NCBI RefSeq assembly: GCF_004614235.1
Contig: NZ_SPVH01000001.1
Coordinates: forward strand, 248,001-312,000
Source: Brevundimonas intermedia
GTDB lineage: Bacteria > Pseudomonadota > Alphaproteobacteria > Caulobacterales > Caulobacteraceae
DNA: 64,000 nt
Direction: 5' to 3'
Shown here: one piece after another, positions 1-7,917 of the stretch
Layout: each line of letters opens with the position of its first letter
Position numbering within the stretch: the stretch's first letter is position 1
Notes under the pieces: generated by a model
The model's database searches: none
What the model was told of the DNA's origin: nothing
What the model saw: only the letters and a program-made list of their open reading frames with translations
Position numbers and translations under genes: made by a program

Positions 1-1117
1 GCCGGTTCTCCAGGGTCGCTGAGCCTCGCCCGCGCGCCATCTGGGCGAAGGTCTCGGCCAGACGAACACGGTCGTCGGGATGAACGAAGGATTCGGCCGT
101 CCGTCCCGCCATCTCGTGCGGCTTCCAACCCAGCAATCGCTCGACGGCCGGGGAGATATAGTTGGAATGCCCATCCAGTTGAATGCGAGCGATGACGTCG
201 GCGGCGTTGTCGGCCAACAGCTTGAACTGATTGTGGCTGCGCGCCAGCGCGTCCATGGCCGCGCGCTGGTCGGTCACGTCCTGAAACACGCCGAACATGG
301 CCAAAGGCTTGCCGTCCGGCGAGAACTCTGCGGCGCCTTTGCTGACGACTTGACGAACGACGCCGTCATTGCGGCGGATGCACATATCCAGCTCGAACGG
401 GCCCTCCCCCTGCAGCGTTTGCTGCCATTTTTCTTCCAGCAATGCGCGTTCGGCTTCGGGATAGAAGGCTGTCGCCGTCTCGAAATCGGGCGAGAACGTC
501 TCGGGCGAGACGTCGTGAATCTTGTAGACCTGGTCCGACCAGAAGATGGCCGGATCGACCACGTCCACGCGCCAGTGACCGACGCCGGACAGCGCCTCGA
601 TCATGCTCAGCATATGCTGCTGTTCGCCGCGCTGACGTTCGGCGCGCGCGCGTTCCAGTTCCGCCACCACCAACCGCGCCAGGTCGCGTAACCGATCAAG
701 CGTCGCATCGTCCGGTCGCGGTCGGACCCGAGTATCGATAACGCACAGCGTGCCGTAGTTTGCCCCGTCCGATCCCGTCAGAAGGGCGCCGACGTAGAAG
801 CGGACGTGTGGCTCGCCCGTCACGAACGGGTTGTGCGCGAAGCGAACATCCTGCGTCGCATCCTCGACCACCATCACTTCGTTGGCGGGCAGATCAAGCG
901 CGTAGGTGCAGAAGGATACATCGCGAGGTGTCGAGCAGCCGTCCATGCCGATGTTGGCCTTGAACCACTGGATGTCCTCGTCCAGCAGCGTCACCAGGGC
1001 GATGGGACAGTCCAGAAGGTGCGCCGCCAGATTTGCGGCCGCTTCAGTCGCAGCATCGCCCTCTGCACCCACAGCGTGCAACGAGCGAACACTGGAGAGA
1101 CGCTGGCTTTCGTTCAT
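1..1117 (-). CDS. GAF-PAS-PAS sensor protein, 3' end outside window
   Basis: Reading leftward from an ATG at 1117 gives 372 codons without a stop, so the C-terminus is off the window. Residues about 15-150 form a GAF domain of the type found in sensory kinases (WFKANIG, FCTYAL, VRFYVGALL, GTLCVID). A first PAS domain follows (about 165-285, ending GVFQDVTDQRAA), then the start of a second (LLADNAADVIARI, SPAVERLLGW, HPDDR). Proteins of this layout usually end in an HWE-type histidine kinase or GGDEF output, but that part is missing and I cannot tell which. There is no signal peptide or membrane segment, so it is a soluble sensor. It lies 90 bases downstream of recN on the same strand, behind an inverted repeat, and is probably its own transcription unit. 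An in-frame TTG 33 bases upstream is a possible alternative start. Confidence 0.8.
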   Translation of the reverse strand, partial: MNESQRLSSVRSLHAVGAEGDAATEAAANLAAHLLDCPIALVTLLDEDIQWFKANIGMDGCSTPRDVSFCTYALDLPANEVMVVEDATQDVRFAHNPFVTGEPHVRFYVGALLTGSDGANYGTLCVIDTRVRPRPDDATLDRLRDLARLVVAELERARAERQRGEQQHMLSMIEALSGVGHWRVDVVDPAIFWSDQVYKIHDVSPETFSPDFETATAFYPEAERALLEEKWQQTLQGEGPFELDMCIRRNDGVVRQVVSKGAAEFSPDGKPLAMFGVFQDVTDQRAAMDALARSHNQFKLLADNAADVIARIQLDGHSNYISPAVERLLGWKPHEMAGRTAESFVHPDDRVRLAETFAQMARGRGSATLENR

Positions 1118-1158
1118 CGACGCGGCACCCGAATACTGACTGGGGTCCGACAATGCGC

Positions 1159-1199
1159 AAACTTGCCTACTTTAACGTTACCCGGCGGTAGGTAAGTTT
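1159..1199. promoter_or_regulatory. 12-bp inverted repeat between recN and the sensor gene
   Basis: Arms AAACTTGCCTAC (1159-1170) and GTAGGTAAGTTT (1188-1199) are complementary with one mismatch. The 17-base centre contains the palindrome TAACGTTA. It lies just past the recN stop and 42 bases before the sensor start. It could be a terminator for recN, but it lacks a GC-rich stem followed by a long T-run, so an operator for the sensor gene fits at least as well. Confidence 0.45.
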
Positions 1200-1207
1200 C
1201 CTGATCA

Positions 1208-2905
1208 TCAACCTATCAAGGCCCGCGCCGCCGCCCGCGCCTCGTCGGTAATTTCGGCGCCGGACAGCATCCGGGCGATCTCTTCCTGACGGCGCTGGTC
1301 GTCCAGGGTGACGACCGTGGTGGTTGTCAGGCCGTCGCGGTCGGCCTTCATCACCTTCCAATGGGCATGGCCGCGCGAGGCGACCTGGGGGCTGTGGGTG
1401 ACGACCAGAACCTGGGCGCCGTTCGACAGGCGTTTCAGGCGCGAGCCCACGGCCTCGGCCACGGCCCCGCCGACGCCCTGGTCCACCTCGTCGAAGATCA
1501 TCACCGGCTGACGCATGTCCTCGCGGCTGGCTAGGGCGGCCTTCATCGCCAGGGCGAAGCGGGCCAGCTCGCCGCCTGAGGCGATGGCGTCCAGCGGGCC
1601 GAAGTCGGTTCCGGCGTTGGTGGCGATCTGGAAGCGGACGGTCTCGACCCCGTCGGGGCCGCGCCGGCCCTCGATCGGATCCAGCGCCACGCGGAACCGC
1701 GCCCGCTCCAGCTTCAGCGGACCCAGTTCGCCCATGACGGCGGCGGTCAGGCGGTCGGCCGCCGCCTCGCGCGCCGAGGTCAGGAACTCGGCGGCCAGAT
1801 CGTAGGATTCAGCCGCTTCGGCGGCCTCGCGCCCCGCATTGGTCAGGGCCTCCTCGCCATCCTCGATCATCCGCAGCTGCTCACGCAGACGGATGCGAAG
1901 GCTCGGCAGGGCATCGACCGTGGTGTTCAGTTTGCGGGCTGCAGCGCGCAGGGCGAACAGCCGCTCCTCGGCCTTATCCAGTCGGCCCGGCTCGTAATCG
2001 AAGGCCCCGGCGGCGGCGTCAACGGCGGCGACGGCTTCCGCCGCCTCGACCATGGTGCGGTCGATGGCGTCCACAGCGGCGGACAGTTTCAGGATGACGG
2101 GGTGATCGCCCTCGGCCCCCGCCTGCCCCGCCCGCTGGCGCGCGTGTTCGACGGCGCGCAAGGCCGCGCCCAGCTTCTGGCTCAGCTTGTCGCCGCCTAG
2201 TTGGGTGCGGGCGTCGGCCAGGTCGGCGATGGCTTTTTCGGAGGCGCCCAGCAGCGCCCGTTCGCCCGCCAAATCCGTCTCTTCGTCGGCGCGGGGGTCC
2301 AGGGCGTCCAGTTCGGACAGGTTGAGCGTGATCTCCTCGACCCGCGCGGCGGCGTCGGCCGCCTGCGCCTTGAGCTCCGCCAGTTTCGCCTCGGCGGCCT
2401 TCAGCTTGGTCGACGCCGCCGCGACCGCCAGCAGCTGCGGCTGGAGACCGCCATAGGCGTCCAGCGACCCGCGATGCGTACGCCAGTCCAGCAGGCCGAC
2501 CGTCTCGTGCTGTCCATGCACCTCGACCAGGGCCGCGCCGATCTCGCGCAGCGCCGTGACCCCAGCGGGCTGATCGTTGACATAGGCCCGGCTGCGGCCG
2601 TCGGCGCTCAGCACACGACGCAGGATCAAATCCTCGCCCGGCCGCACCTCGAACCCCTTGTCCGCGACCAGCGCCAGCAGATCAGGATCGTCGGGAGCGG
2701 AGAATATCGCCGTCGCGACAGCCTGTTTGGCGCCGTTTCTGACCAGGCCGGCATCACCCCGCCCGCCCAGCGCCAGGCCCAGAGCGTCCAGAATTATCGA
2801 CTTGCCGGCCCCGGTCTCGCCGGTCAGCACGGTCAAACCGCTCTCGACGTCGAGATCGAGCGCATCCACCAGGACGACATCGCGAATTGAAAGGGCGGTC
2901 AGCAT
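1208..2905 (-). CDS. recN: DNA repair protein RecN
   Basis: This 565-residue SMC-like ATPase acts in recombinational repair of double-strand breaks. The Walker A motif GETGAGKS is at residues 29-36. A long Ala/Glu/Arg-rich coiled coil fills about 150-380. The ABC signature SGGELARFAL and Walker B MIFDEVDQGVGG lie in the C-terminal lobe, followed by the switch histidine in VVTHSPQVA. Length and motif order match the family. It follows bamD with a 73-base gap on the same strand. From memory, bamD and recN are neighbours in Caulobacter too, usually followed by ligA; here a sensor gene follows instead. Translation starts at MLTALSIRD, the usual RecN N-terminus. Confidence 0.95.
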   Translation of the reverse strand: MLTALSIRDVVLVDALDLDVESGLTVLTGETGAGKSIILDALGLALGGRGDAGLVRNGAKQAVATAIFSAPDDPDLLALVADKGFEVRPGEDLILRRVLSADGRSRAYVNDQPAGVTALREIGAALVEVHGQHETVGLLDWRTHRGSLDAYGGLQPQLLAVAAASTKLKAAEAKLAELKAQAADAAARVEEITLNLSELDALDPRADEETDLAGERALLGASEKAIADLADARTQLGGDKLSQKLGAALRAVEHARQRAGQAGAEGDHPVILKLSAAVDAIDRTMVEAAEAVAAVDAAAGAFDYEPGRLDKAEERLFALRAAARKLNTTVDALPSLRIRLREQLRMIEDGEEALTNAGREAAEAAESYDLAAEFLTSAREAAADRLTAAVMGELGPLKLERARFRVALDPIEGRRGPDGVETVRFQIATNAGTDFGPLDAIASGGELARFALAMKAALASREDMRQPVMIFDEVDQGVGGAVAEAVGSRLKRLSNGAQVLVVTHSPQVASRGHAHWKVMKADRDGLTTTTVVTLDDQRRQEEIARMLSGAEITDEARAAARALIG

Positions 2906-2978
2906 CGGTTCAGGCGCCGGAACGAATCATGACCGACAGAATCCCGATACCGGCCGCATTGCACAAGCCGTTGCGTGA

Positions 2979-3833
2979 TCAGCCCGGAATGATCCGTTGC
3001 AGCCAGCTCTCGCGTTTGCCCTCGGGCGCCTTGTCCGGCGTCTGGCCGTTCTCGGTCAGCAGGGCGTAGGCCTCGGCGTACCAGGGGCTGCCGGGGAAGT
3101 TGTAGCCCAGAACGGCGCCGTTGCGCGTCGCCTCTTCCTTCAGGCCCAACTGCAGGTTCACCTCGACCAGCCGATACAGGGCCTCAGGCGTATGCGAGGT
3201 GCGCTGGAAGTCGGGGTTGGCGATGACTGACTTGTAGCGGTTCACCGCCGCCAGCGGCTGGTTGGCGCGCTGATAGTAGCGGCCGATGTTCATTTCCTTG
3301 CCGGCCAGTTGGTCGTTGACCATGTCGATCTTGACGGCGGCGTCCGAGGCGTAGGGCGTGCCCGGATAGCGGCGCGAGACGTCCTTCAGACCCGCCAGGG
3401 CGGCGGTGGCGTAACCCTGGTCGCGTCCCACGTCCGTGATCTGCTCGAAGTTGCAGACCGCCTTCATGTAGAAGGCATAGGAGGCCGAGGGGTTACCGGG
3501 GAACAGGGCGATGAAACGGTCGGCCGCCGCGATGGCGTCGGTATAGGCGTTGTTCTGATAGTAGGCATAGACCTGCATCAGGATCGCGCGGCGCGCCCAG
3601 TCCGAATAGGGGTGCTGGCGTTCGACTTCCTGGAAATAATCGACGGCGTCGGACCAGCGGCGCTGCTGCAGGCGCTCATAGCCGGTGTTGTACAGGGCCT
3701 CGACCGGACGTTCTTCATAGGCGAGGCGCGGGCGATCTTTGCCGGCGCAGCCTGAAATCGTCACTGCGGCGATCGCCGCGGCCATCAGCACCATGCCGGA
3801 ACGGAACTTAGAAGCGGACAAGGACGACCCCAT
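2979..3833 (-). CDS. bamD: Outer membrane assembly lipoprotein BamD
   Basis: This 284-residue lipoprotein belongs to the BAM complex, which inserts beta-barrel proteins into the outer membrane. The N-terminus is a lipoprotein signal ending TISGC (Cys about 29). The following residues, about 40-260, form tetratricopeptide-like repeats typical of BamD/ComL: NTGYERLQQRRWSDAVDYF, then QHPYSDWARRAI, then FIALFPGNPSASYAFY. The GRYYQRANQPLAAVNRYK stretch is a family hallmark. The ORF begins at MGSSLSASK; a start at the internal Met (MVLMAAAIAA) would still leave a full signal peptide. It is the first gene of the leftward bamD-recN unit, divergent from prs across about 190 bases that must hold both promoters. 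Confidence 0.93.
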   Translation of the reverse strand: MGSSLSASKFRSGMVLMAAAIAAVTISGCAGKDRPRLAYEERPVEALYNTGYERLQQRRWSDAVDYFQEVERQHPYSDWARRAILMQVYAYYQNNAYTDAIAAADRFIALFPGNPSASYAFYMKAVCNFEQITDVGRDQGYATAALAGLKDVSRRYPGTPYASDAAVKIDMVNDQLAGKEMNIGRYYQRANQPLAAVNRYKSVIANPDFQRTSHTPEALYRLVEVNLQLGLKEEATRNGAVLGYNFPGSPWYAEAYALLTENGQTPDKAPEGKRESWLQRIIPG

Positions 3834-4025
3834 GACGTGTGAAGGAAAGGCCCTGAGCCGTTCCCCCCGAAAACCTACGCGGCGACCTCTAGCACCCGCA
3901 ACCGAGCCGCGCCATGCCGAGGAAATCTCAGCGTATGACTTGCCCTGCCCGGCTCCACTGGTAAAGAGCGCGCCAACCGACCGCCGTTCATGGGGGGCGG
4001 ATGACGGCGAAAGGATGACCGGCCG

Positions 4026-4961
4026 ATGAAGCTGCTCTCAGGCAACTCCAACCGCGCACTGTCCCAGGCGATCGCCGACCACCTGGATGCGCCGCTCACC
4101 AAGGCCCAGGTCAAACGTTTCGCCGACAACGAGGTCTTCGCCATCATCGAGGAAAACGTGCGTGGCGAGGATGTCTTCATCCTGCAGTCGACCTCCTATC
4201 CGGCGAACGACAACCTGATGGAGCTGCTGATCATCACCGACGCCCTGGTGCGGGCCTCGGCGCGGCGGATCACGGCCGTCATCCCCTATTTCGGCTATGC
4301 GCGTCAGGATCGTAAGACCGGCGGCCGCACGCCCATCTCGGCCAAGCTGGTCGCCAATCTGATCACCCGCGCCGGCGCCGACCGCGTCCTGACGATGGAT
4401 CTGCACGCGGGCCAGATCCAGGGCTTCTTCGACATTCCGACCGACAACCTGGTGGCCACGCCCGTGCTGGCGCAGGACATCAAGGAACGATATGCCCGTG
4501 GCGACGACCTGATGATCGTCTCGCCCGACGTCGGCGGCGTGGTGCGCGCCCGCTCGTTGGCCAGCCGCCTGGACGCCGACCTTGCCATCGTCGACAAGCG
4601 CCGCCCCAAGGCGGGCGAGAGCGAGGTCATGAACATCATCGGCGACGTTCAGGGCCGCCGCTGCATCCTGTTCGACGACATCGTCGATTCGGGCGGCACC
4701 CTAGTCAACGCCGCCAAGGCCCTGATCGATCAGGGCGCGACCGAGGTCTCGGCCTATATCAGCCACGGCGTCCTGTCCGGCCCTGCCGTCCAGCGGATCA
4801 CCGACGGCCCGCTGAAGGAGCTGGTGATCACCAACTCCATCGAGCAACCCCACGAAGTTTTGAACTGCCCGAAAATCCGAACGGTTTCCGTGGCTCCGCT
4901 GGTCGGCGAGGCTATCCGACGGATCGCGAACGAGGAATCGGTTTCGAAGCTGTTCGATTAA
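4026..4961 (+). CDS. prs: Ribose-phosphate pyrophosphokinase
   Basis: This enzyme makes PRPP from ribose 5-phosphate and ATP for nucleotide, histidine and NAD synthesis. At 311 residues it is full length for class I enzymes. The ATP-binding segment [10 protein letters not shown] is near residue 95, the catalytic [11 protein letters not shown] near 130, and the PRPP-binding loop DDIVDSGGT near 215. The start MKLLSGNSN is supported by AAAGGA upstream of the ATG. The gene is transcribed alone, with a small hairpin after the stop. Divergent promoters for prs and bamD lie in 3834-4025. Confidence 0.96.
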   Translation: MKLLSGNSNRALSQAIADHLDAPLTKAQVKRFADNEVFAIIEENVRGEDVFILQSTSYPANDNLMELLIITDALVRASARRITAVIPYFGYARQDRKTGGRTPISAKLVANLITRAGADRVLTMDLHAGQIQGFFDIPTDNLVATPVLAQDIKERYARGDDLMIVSPDVGGVVRARSLASRLDADLAIVDKRRPKAGESEVMNIIGDVQGRRCILFDDIVDSGGTLVNAAKALIDQGATEVSAYISHGVLSGPAVQRITDGPLKELVITNSIEQPHEVLNCPKIRTVSVAPLVGEAIRRIANEESVSKLFD

Positions 4962-4974
4962 CCTTCGGATAACC

Positions 4975-5013
4975 ATAAGGCCCGCCTTATAAGCGCCAAC
5001 AGTGTGGGCGCTT
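4975..5013 (+). terminator. Probable terminator region after prs
   Basis: Two hairpins lie between prs and the next gene. ATAAGGC and GCCTTAT (4975-4990) flank two bases. AAGCGCC (4991-4997) pairs with GGCGCTT (5007-5013) across a nine-base loop and is followed by TTGTG. The T-run is short, so termination may be partial. Confidence 0.45.
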
Positions 5014-5044
5014 TGTGCGCGCGTGATCGCCTGAGGAAGTCTTC

Positions 5045-6181
5045 ATGAAATCGGCCCATCTGAGCCGCGGCCTCTCCGCCGCCGCCCTCGCCGTCGCCGT
5101 CCTGCTCGCCAGCTGCGAGAGCGGACCGTCGAAGGCTGAACTGGAAGCGCAGCGCCTTGCGGCGGAACTGGCCGCCCGCAAACCGCCGCCCGTGTCGCTG
5201 AACCAGGGCGTGGCGGACGCCGCATCCATCTACGTCGCCTTCCTGCGCGAAGCGCAAACGATTCAGCCTGGCGGGTTCCCCGATGCGGAATCGATCCAGG
5301 TCGCCCTGCGCAAGGGTTCGGCCTATGACGCCGATCAGCTGTCTCGCGGCCTGATCGCCTATGGCGCCATCATCGCCCTGCAGTCGCCCGAGTTCGTCGC
5401 CGGCGTGCAGCAGTTCTCTGTCGATCCGACCCAGCGCCAGCAGATGGTCGCCCAGATCGTCGCCGACCCGGCCTATGCCGCAAGCCTGCCCGGCGCCGAC
5501 GCCGCCGCAGGCCTGATCTCCGCGACCATCGGCAAGGACGCGATCGCCATGCGCGCCATCGCCGAGGCCATCGAGCAGGACGCCTACACCATTCAGGGCC
5601 GCAGCGATCCGCGCCGCCGCTGGGCCGTTGTGCCGATTCCGAACCGCGAGATCCGGCTGGAAAGCGCCAAGACCCTGTCCGCCGTGACGATGCTGCCGTC
5701 CGCCCAGGAAGCCAGCCAGCTGTTCGCCGCCGCCAACAGCGGCACGGGTCTGGGCTTGGCGGCGTCGCGCAAGGGCCCGCCCTATACGCCCGCCGTCGTT
5801 CGCTCGCTGGCCATCGCAGCCCTGGGCGCCCTGGGCGCCGGCGGCGACGAAGCGCGCGTCAATACAGAGGCCCTGACGCGCGAACCGAACAGCGAGTTCT
5901 GCATGGATATGTCCAAGCTGATGCTGTTCCAGTGCCTGGCGGCCTCGCGCCCCAGCTATGAGGACATCTTCTGCCTGGGCCGTCACGTCACCCGCGACCT
6001 GGCGACCTGCACGACCGAAGCGACCCAGATCACCACCATCGTCGTCGGCGATCCGCAGGAAACCGGAGCCGCCCCGGCGCGCACCCCCATCTCGGTTAGC
6101 TTGCCCCAAGCGACGCCTGTCCCGACCCCGGCGGCAGCGACCACCCAGTCGCTGAACACGACGCCGACCGGCCCGCGCTAA
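5045..6181 (+). CDS. Lipoprotein of unknown function
   Basis: This 378-residue protein has a clear lipoprotein signal (hydrophobic run, then LLASC with Cys at 24) and should be anchored in the envelope. After a short Glu/Lys/Ala-rich helix (about 27-45) the body is Ala-rich and probably helical. Four cysteines lie in its C-terminal third (FCMDMSKLMLFQC, IFCLGRH, LATCTTEATQ), which could form two disulfides. The last 45 residues are a low-complexity Pro/Thr/Ala tail. I do not recognise a domain. The start is supported by a GAGGAAG box just upstream. A strong terminator follows, so it is a single-gene unit. Confidence 0.8.
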   Translation: MKSAHLSRGLSAAALAVAVLLASCESGPSKAELEAQRLAAELAARKPPPVSLNQGVADAASIYVAFLREAQTIQPGGFPDAESIQVALRKGSAYDADQLSRGLIAYGAIIALQSPEFVAGVQQFSVDPTQRQQMVAQIVADPAYAASLPGADAAAGLISATIGKDAIAMRAIAEAIEQDAYTIQGRSDPRRRWAVVPIPNREIRLESAKTLSAVTMLPSAQEASQLFAAANSGTGLGLAASRKGPPYTPAVVRSLAIAALGALGAGGDEARVNTEALTREPNSEFCMDMSKLMLFQCLAASRPSYEDIFCLGRHVTRDLATCTTEATQITTIVVGDPQETGAAPARTPISVSLPQATPVPTPAAATTQSLNTTPTGPR

Positions 6182-6202
6182 ACAGTGTCCACAACGAAAC
6201 GA

Positions 6203-6235
6203 GGCCCGCCCCGAGCGATCGGAGCGGGCCTTTTT
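6203..6235 (+). terminator. Rho-independent terminator
   Basis: GGCCCGC (6203-6209) pairs with GCGGGCC (6224-6230), directly followed by TTTTT and CTTT. It ends the lipoprotein gene at 5045-6181. It lies between convergent genes, and its reverse strand also has some T-richness, so it may serve both directions. Confidence 0.88.
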
Positions 6236-6250
6236 CTTTGGGCAAACGGC

Positions 6251-6460
6251 CTATTCGTAGCCGTGGGCCGCCTCGTTGATCACCTGGGACGGCATGGACG
6301 AGAAGTCCACGGCGACAGGCGTCGCGGTCTTGGCCTGATAGGTTCGCAGCACGTGCGTCATGCGACGGCGCACCTCTCGCTCGGCCTCCGTGCCGGTGTC
6401 GAGCGCCAGGGGCGCCAGGCAGAAGTCGATGATGGCTTCGGTTCGGGTCAGCGGTTCCAT
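6251..6460 (-). CDS. Small protein downstream of isocitrate lyase
   Basis: This 69-residue ORF starts 20 bases after the aceA stop on the same strand. AAAAGGA sits about ten bases before its ATG, so it is probably cotranscribed with aceA. The protein is soluble and acidic in its middle. It has a likely helix at 1-45 (TRTEAIIDFCLAPLALD, EREVRRRMTHVLRTYQA) and no signal peptide or known motif. I do not recognise the family. A role tied to isocitrate lyase or the glyoxylate shunt is only suggested by position. Confidence 0.65.
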   Translation of the reverse strand: MEPLTRTEAIIDFCLAPLALDTGTEAEREVRRRMTHVLRTYQAKTATPVAVDFSSMPSQVINEAAHGYE

Positions 6461-6480
6461 TTGGGCGGTTCCTTTTCGGG

Positions 6481-7761
6481 TTAAGCCGCGTGGGTGAACT
6501 GGGCGGTCTCGGTCGAGTCCTTCAGCGCCGTCGTCGAAGACGTGCCGTTGGAGATGACCGTGGCGATTTGGTCGAAATAGCCGGTGCCGACTTCGCGCTG
6601 GTGACGCGTCGCGGTGTAGCCGATGGCCTCATTGGCGAACTCGCGCTGTTGCAGCTCCGAATAGGCCGCCATGCCGCGATCGCGATAACCGTCCGCCAGC
6701 TCGAACATGGAGTTGTTCAGGCTGTGGAAGCCGGCCAGGGTCACGAACTGGAACTTGTAGCCCATGGCCCCCAGCTCGCGCTGGAACTTGGCGATGGTGG
6801 CGTCGTCCAGCTTGGCCTTCCAGTTGAAGGAAGGCGAGCAGTTATAGGCCATCAGCTTGCCCGGATGCTCCTTCTGCACCGCCTCGGCGAACTTCTTCGC
6901 ATCGTCCAGATCCGGGTGGCTGGTCTCCCACCACAACAGGTCGGCGATATTGGCGTAGGACAAGCCGCGCGCGATACAGTGGTCCAGGCCCGTGCCTTCC
7001 TTCAGGCGGAAGAAGCCCTCCGGCGTGCGGTTGTCGCGGTCGATGAAGGGCTGGTCGCGCTCGTCGATGTCCGAGGTGATCAGCTGGGCGCTTTCGGCGT
7101 CCGTGCGGGCGACCGTAATGGTCGGCGTGCCCATGACGTCGGCCGCAAGGCGGGCCGCAACCAGATTGCGCTCATGCGCCTGGGTCGGGATCAGGACTTT
7201 GCCGCCCAGGTGTCCGCACTTCTTCTCCGAAGCCAGCTGATCCTCGAAGTGGACGCCCGCAGCGCCCGCCTCGATGAAGGCCTTCATGATCTCAAAGCTG
7301 TTCAGCGGCCCGCCGAAGCCGGCCTCGGCGTCGGCGACGATAGGCACGAACCAGTCGCGCTTGGCCCCGCCCTCCGCGTGCTCGATCTGATCGGCGCGTT
7401 GCAAGGTGCGGTTGATGCGGCGGCACAGCTCCGGCGCGGCGTTGGCCGGGTACAGCGACTGGTCCGGATACATGGCGCCGGCCGTATTGGCGTCGGCGGC
7501 GACCTGCCAGCCCGACAGATAGATGGCCTTCAGCCCCGCCCGGACCATCTGCATCGCCTGGTTTCCGGTGACGGCGCCCAGGGCGTTGATGAAGGGCTCG
7601 TCGTGCAGCAACTGCCACAGGCGGTTGGCGCCGCGCTCCGCCAGCGTATGGGTGACCGGCACCGAGCCGCGCAGGCGCAGGACATCCTCGGGGGTGTAGG
7701 GACGCTCGATGCCGTCGAAACGGCCGGCGGGCGAAGGAACCAGATCGGCGAAGGGGGTCAT
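6481..7761 (-). CDS. aceA: Isocitrate lyase
   Basis: This enzyme cleaves isocitrate to glyoxylate and succinate, the entry step of the glyoxylate shunt for growth on acetate or fatty acids. At 426 residues it matches the short bacterial form. The active-site signature KKCGHLGGK has its catalytic Cys at 182. Family blocks [29 protein letters not shown] and NCSPSFNW are present. Malate synthase is not in this window. The gene is divergent from an ScfR/RamB-type regulator across 156 bases that contain a strong inverted repeat, so that regulator is the likely controller. A small gene follows in the same transcript. Confidence 0.96.
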   Translation of the reverse strand: MTPFADLVPSPAGRFDGIERPYTPEDVLRLRGSVPVTHTLAERGANRLWQLLHDEPFINALGAVTGNQAMQMVRAGLKAIYLSGWQVAADANTAGAMYPDQSLYPANAAPELCRRINRTLQRADQIEHAEGGAKRDWFVPIVADAEAGFGGPLNSFEIMKAFIEAGAAGVHFEDQLASEKKCGHLGGKVLIPTQAHERNLVAARLAADVMGTPTITVARTDAESAQLITSDIDERDQPFIDRDNRTPEGFFRLKEGTGLDHCIARGLSYANIADLLWWETSHPDLDDAKKFAEAVQKEHPGKLMAYNCSPSFNWKAKLDDATIAKFQRELGAMGYKFQFVTLAGFHSLNNSMFELADGYRDRGMAAYSELQQREFANEAIGYTATRHQREVGTGYFDQIATVISNGTSSTTALKDSTETAQFTHAA

Positions 7762-7857
7762 GGGCGAACTCGGTCTCTGAATGGCGCGGCCGCAGCCGCC
7801 GTCTCAGGGACAAGAACACGGGACAGTCACGAATGACACAGCTTCACCCGACTCATT

Positions 7858-7907
7858 AATGTCACTTTGTCACATCATGACTTTGCATCATCGGTCATGT
7901 TGTGACA
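7858..7907. promoter_or_regulatory. Inverted-repeat operator between aceA and its divergent regulator
   Basis: TGTCACATCATGAC (7868-7881) and GTCATGTTGTGACA (7894-7907) form 14-bp arms with one mismatch around a 12-base centre. An extra AATGTCAC half-site lies at 7858-7865. The right arm ends 10 bases before the regulator ATG, so binding would block its own synthesis. The aceA start is about 100 bases away on the other side. The spacer includes ACTTTGCAT, a weak match to the RamB-type core ACTTTGCAA. Confidence 0.7.
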
Positions 7908-7917
7908 TTCTACAGCC

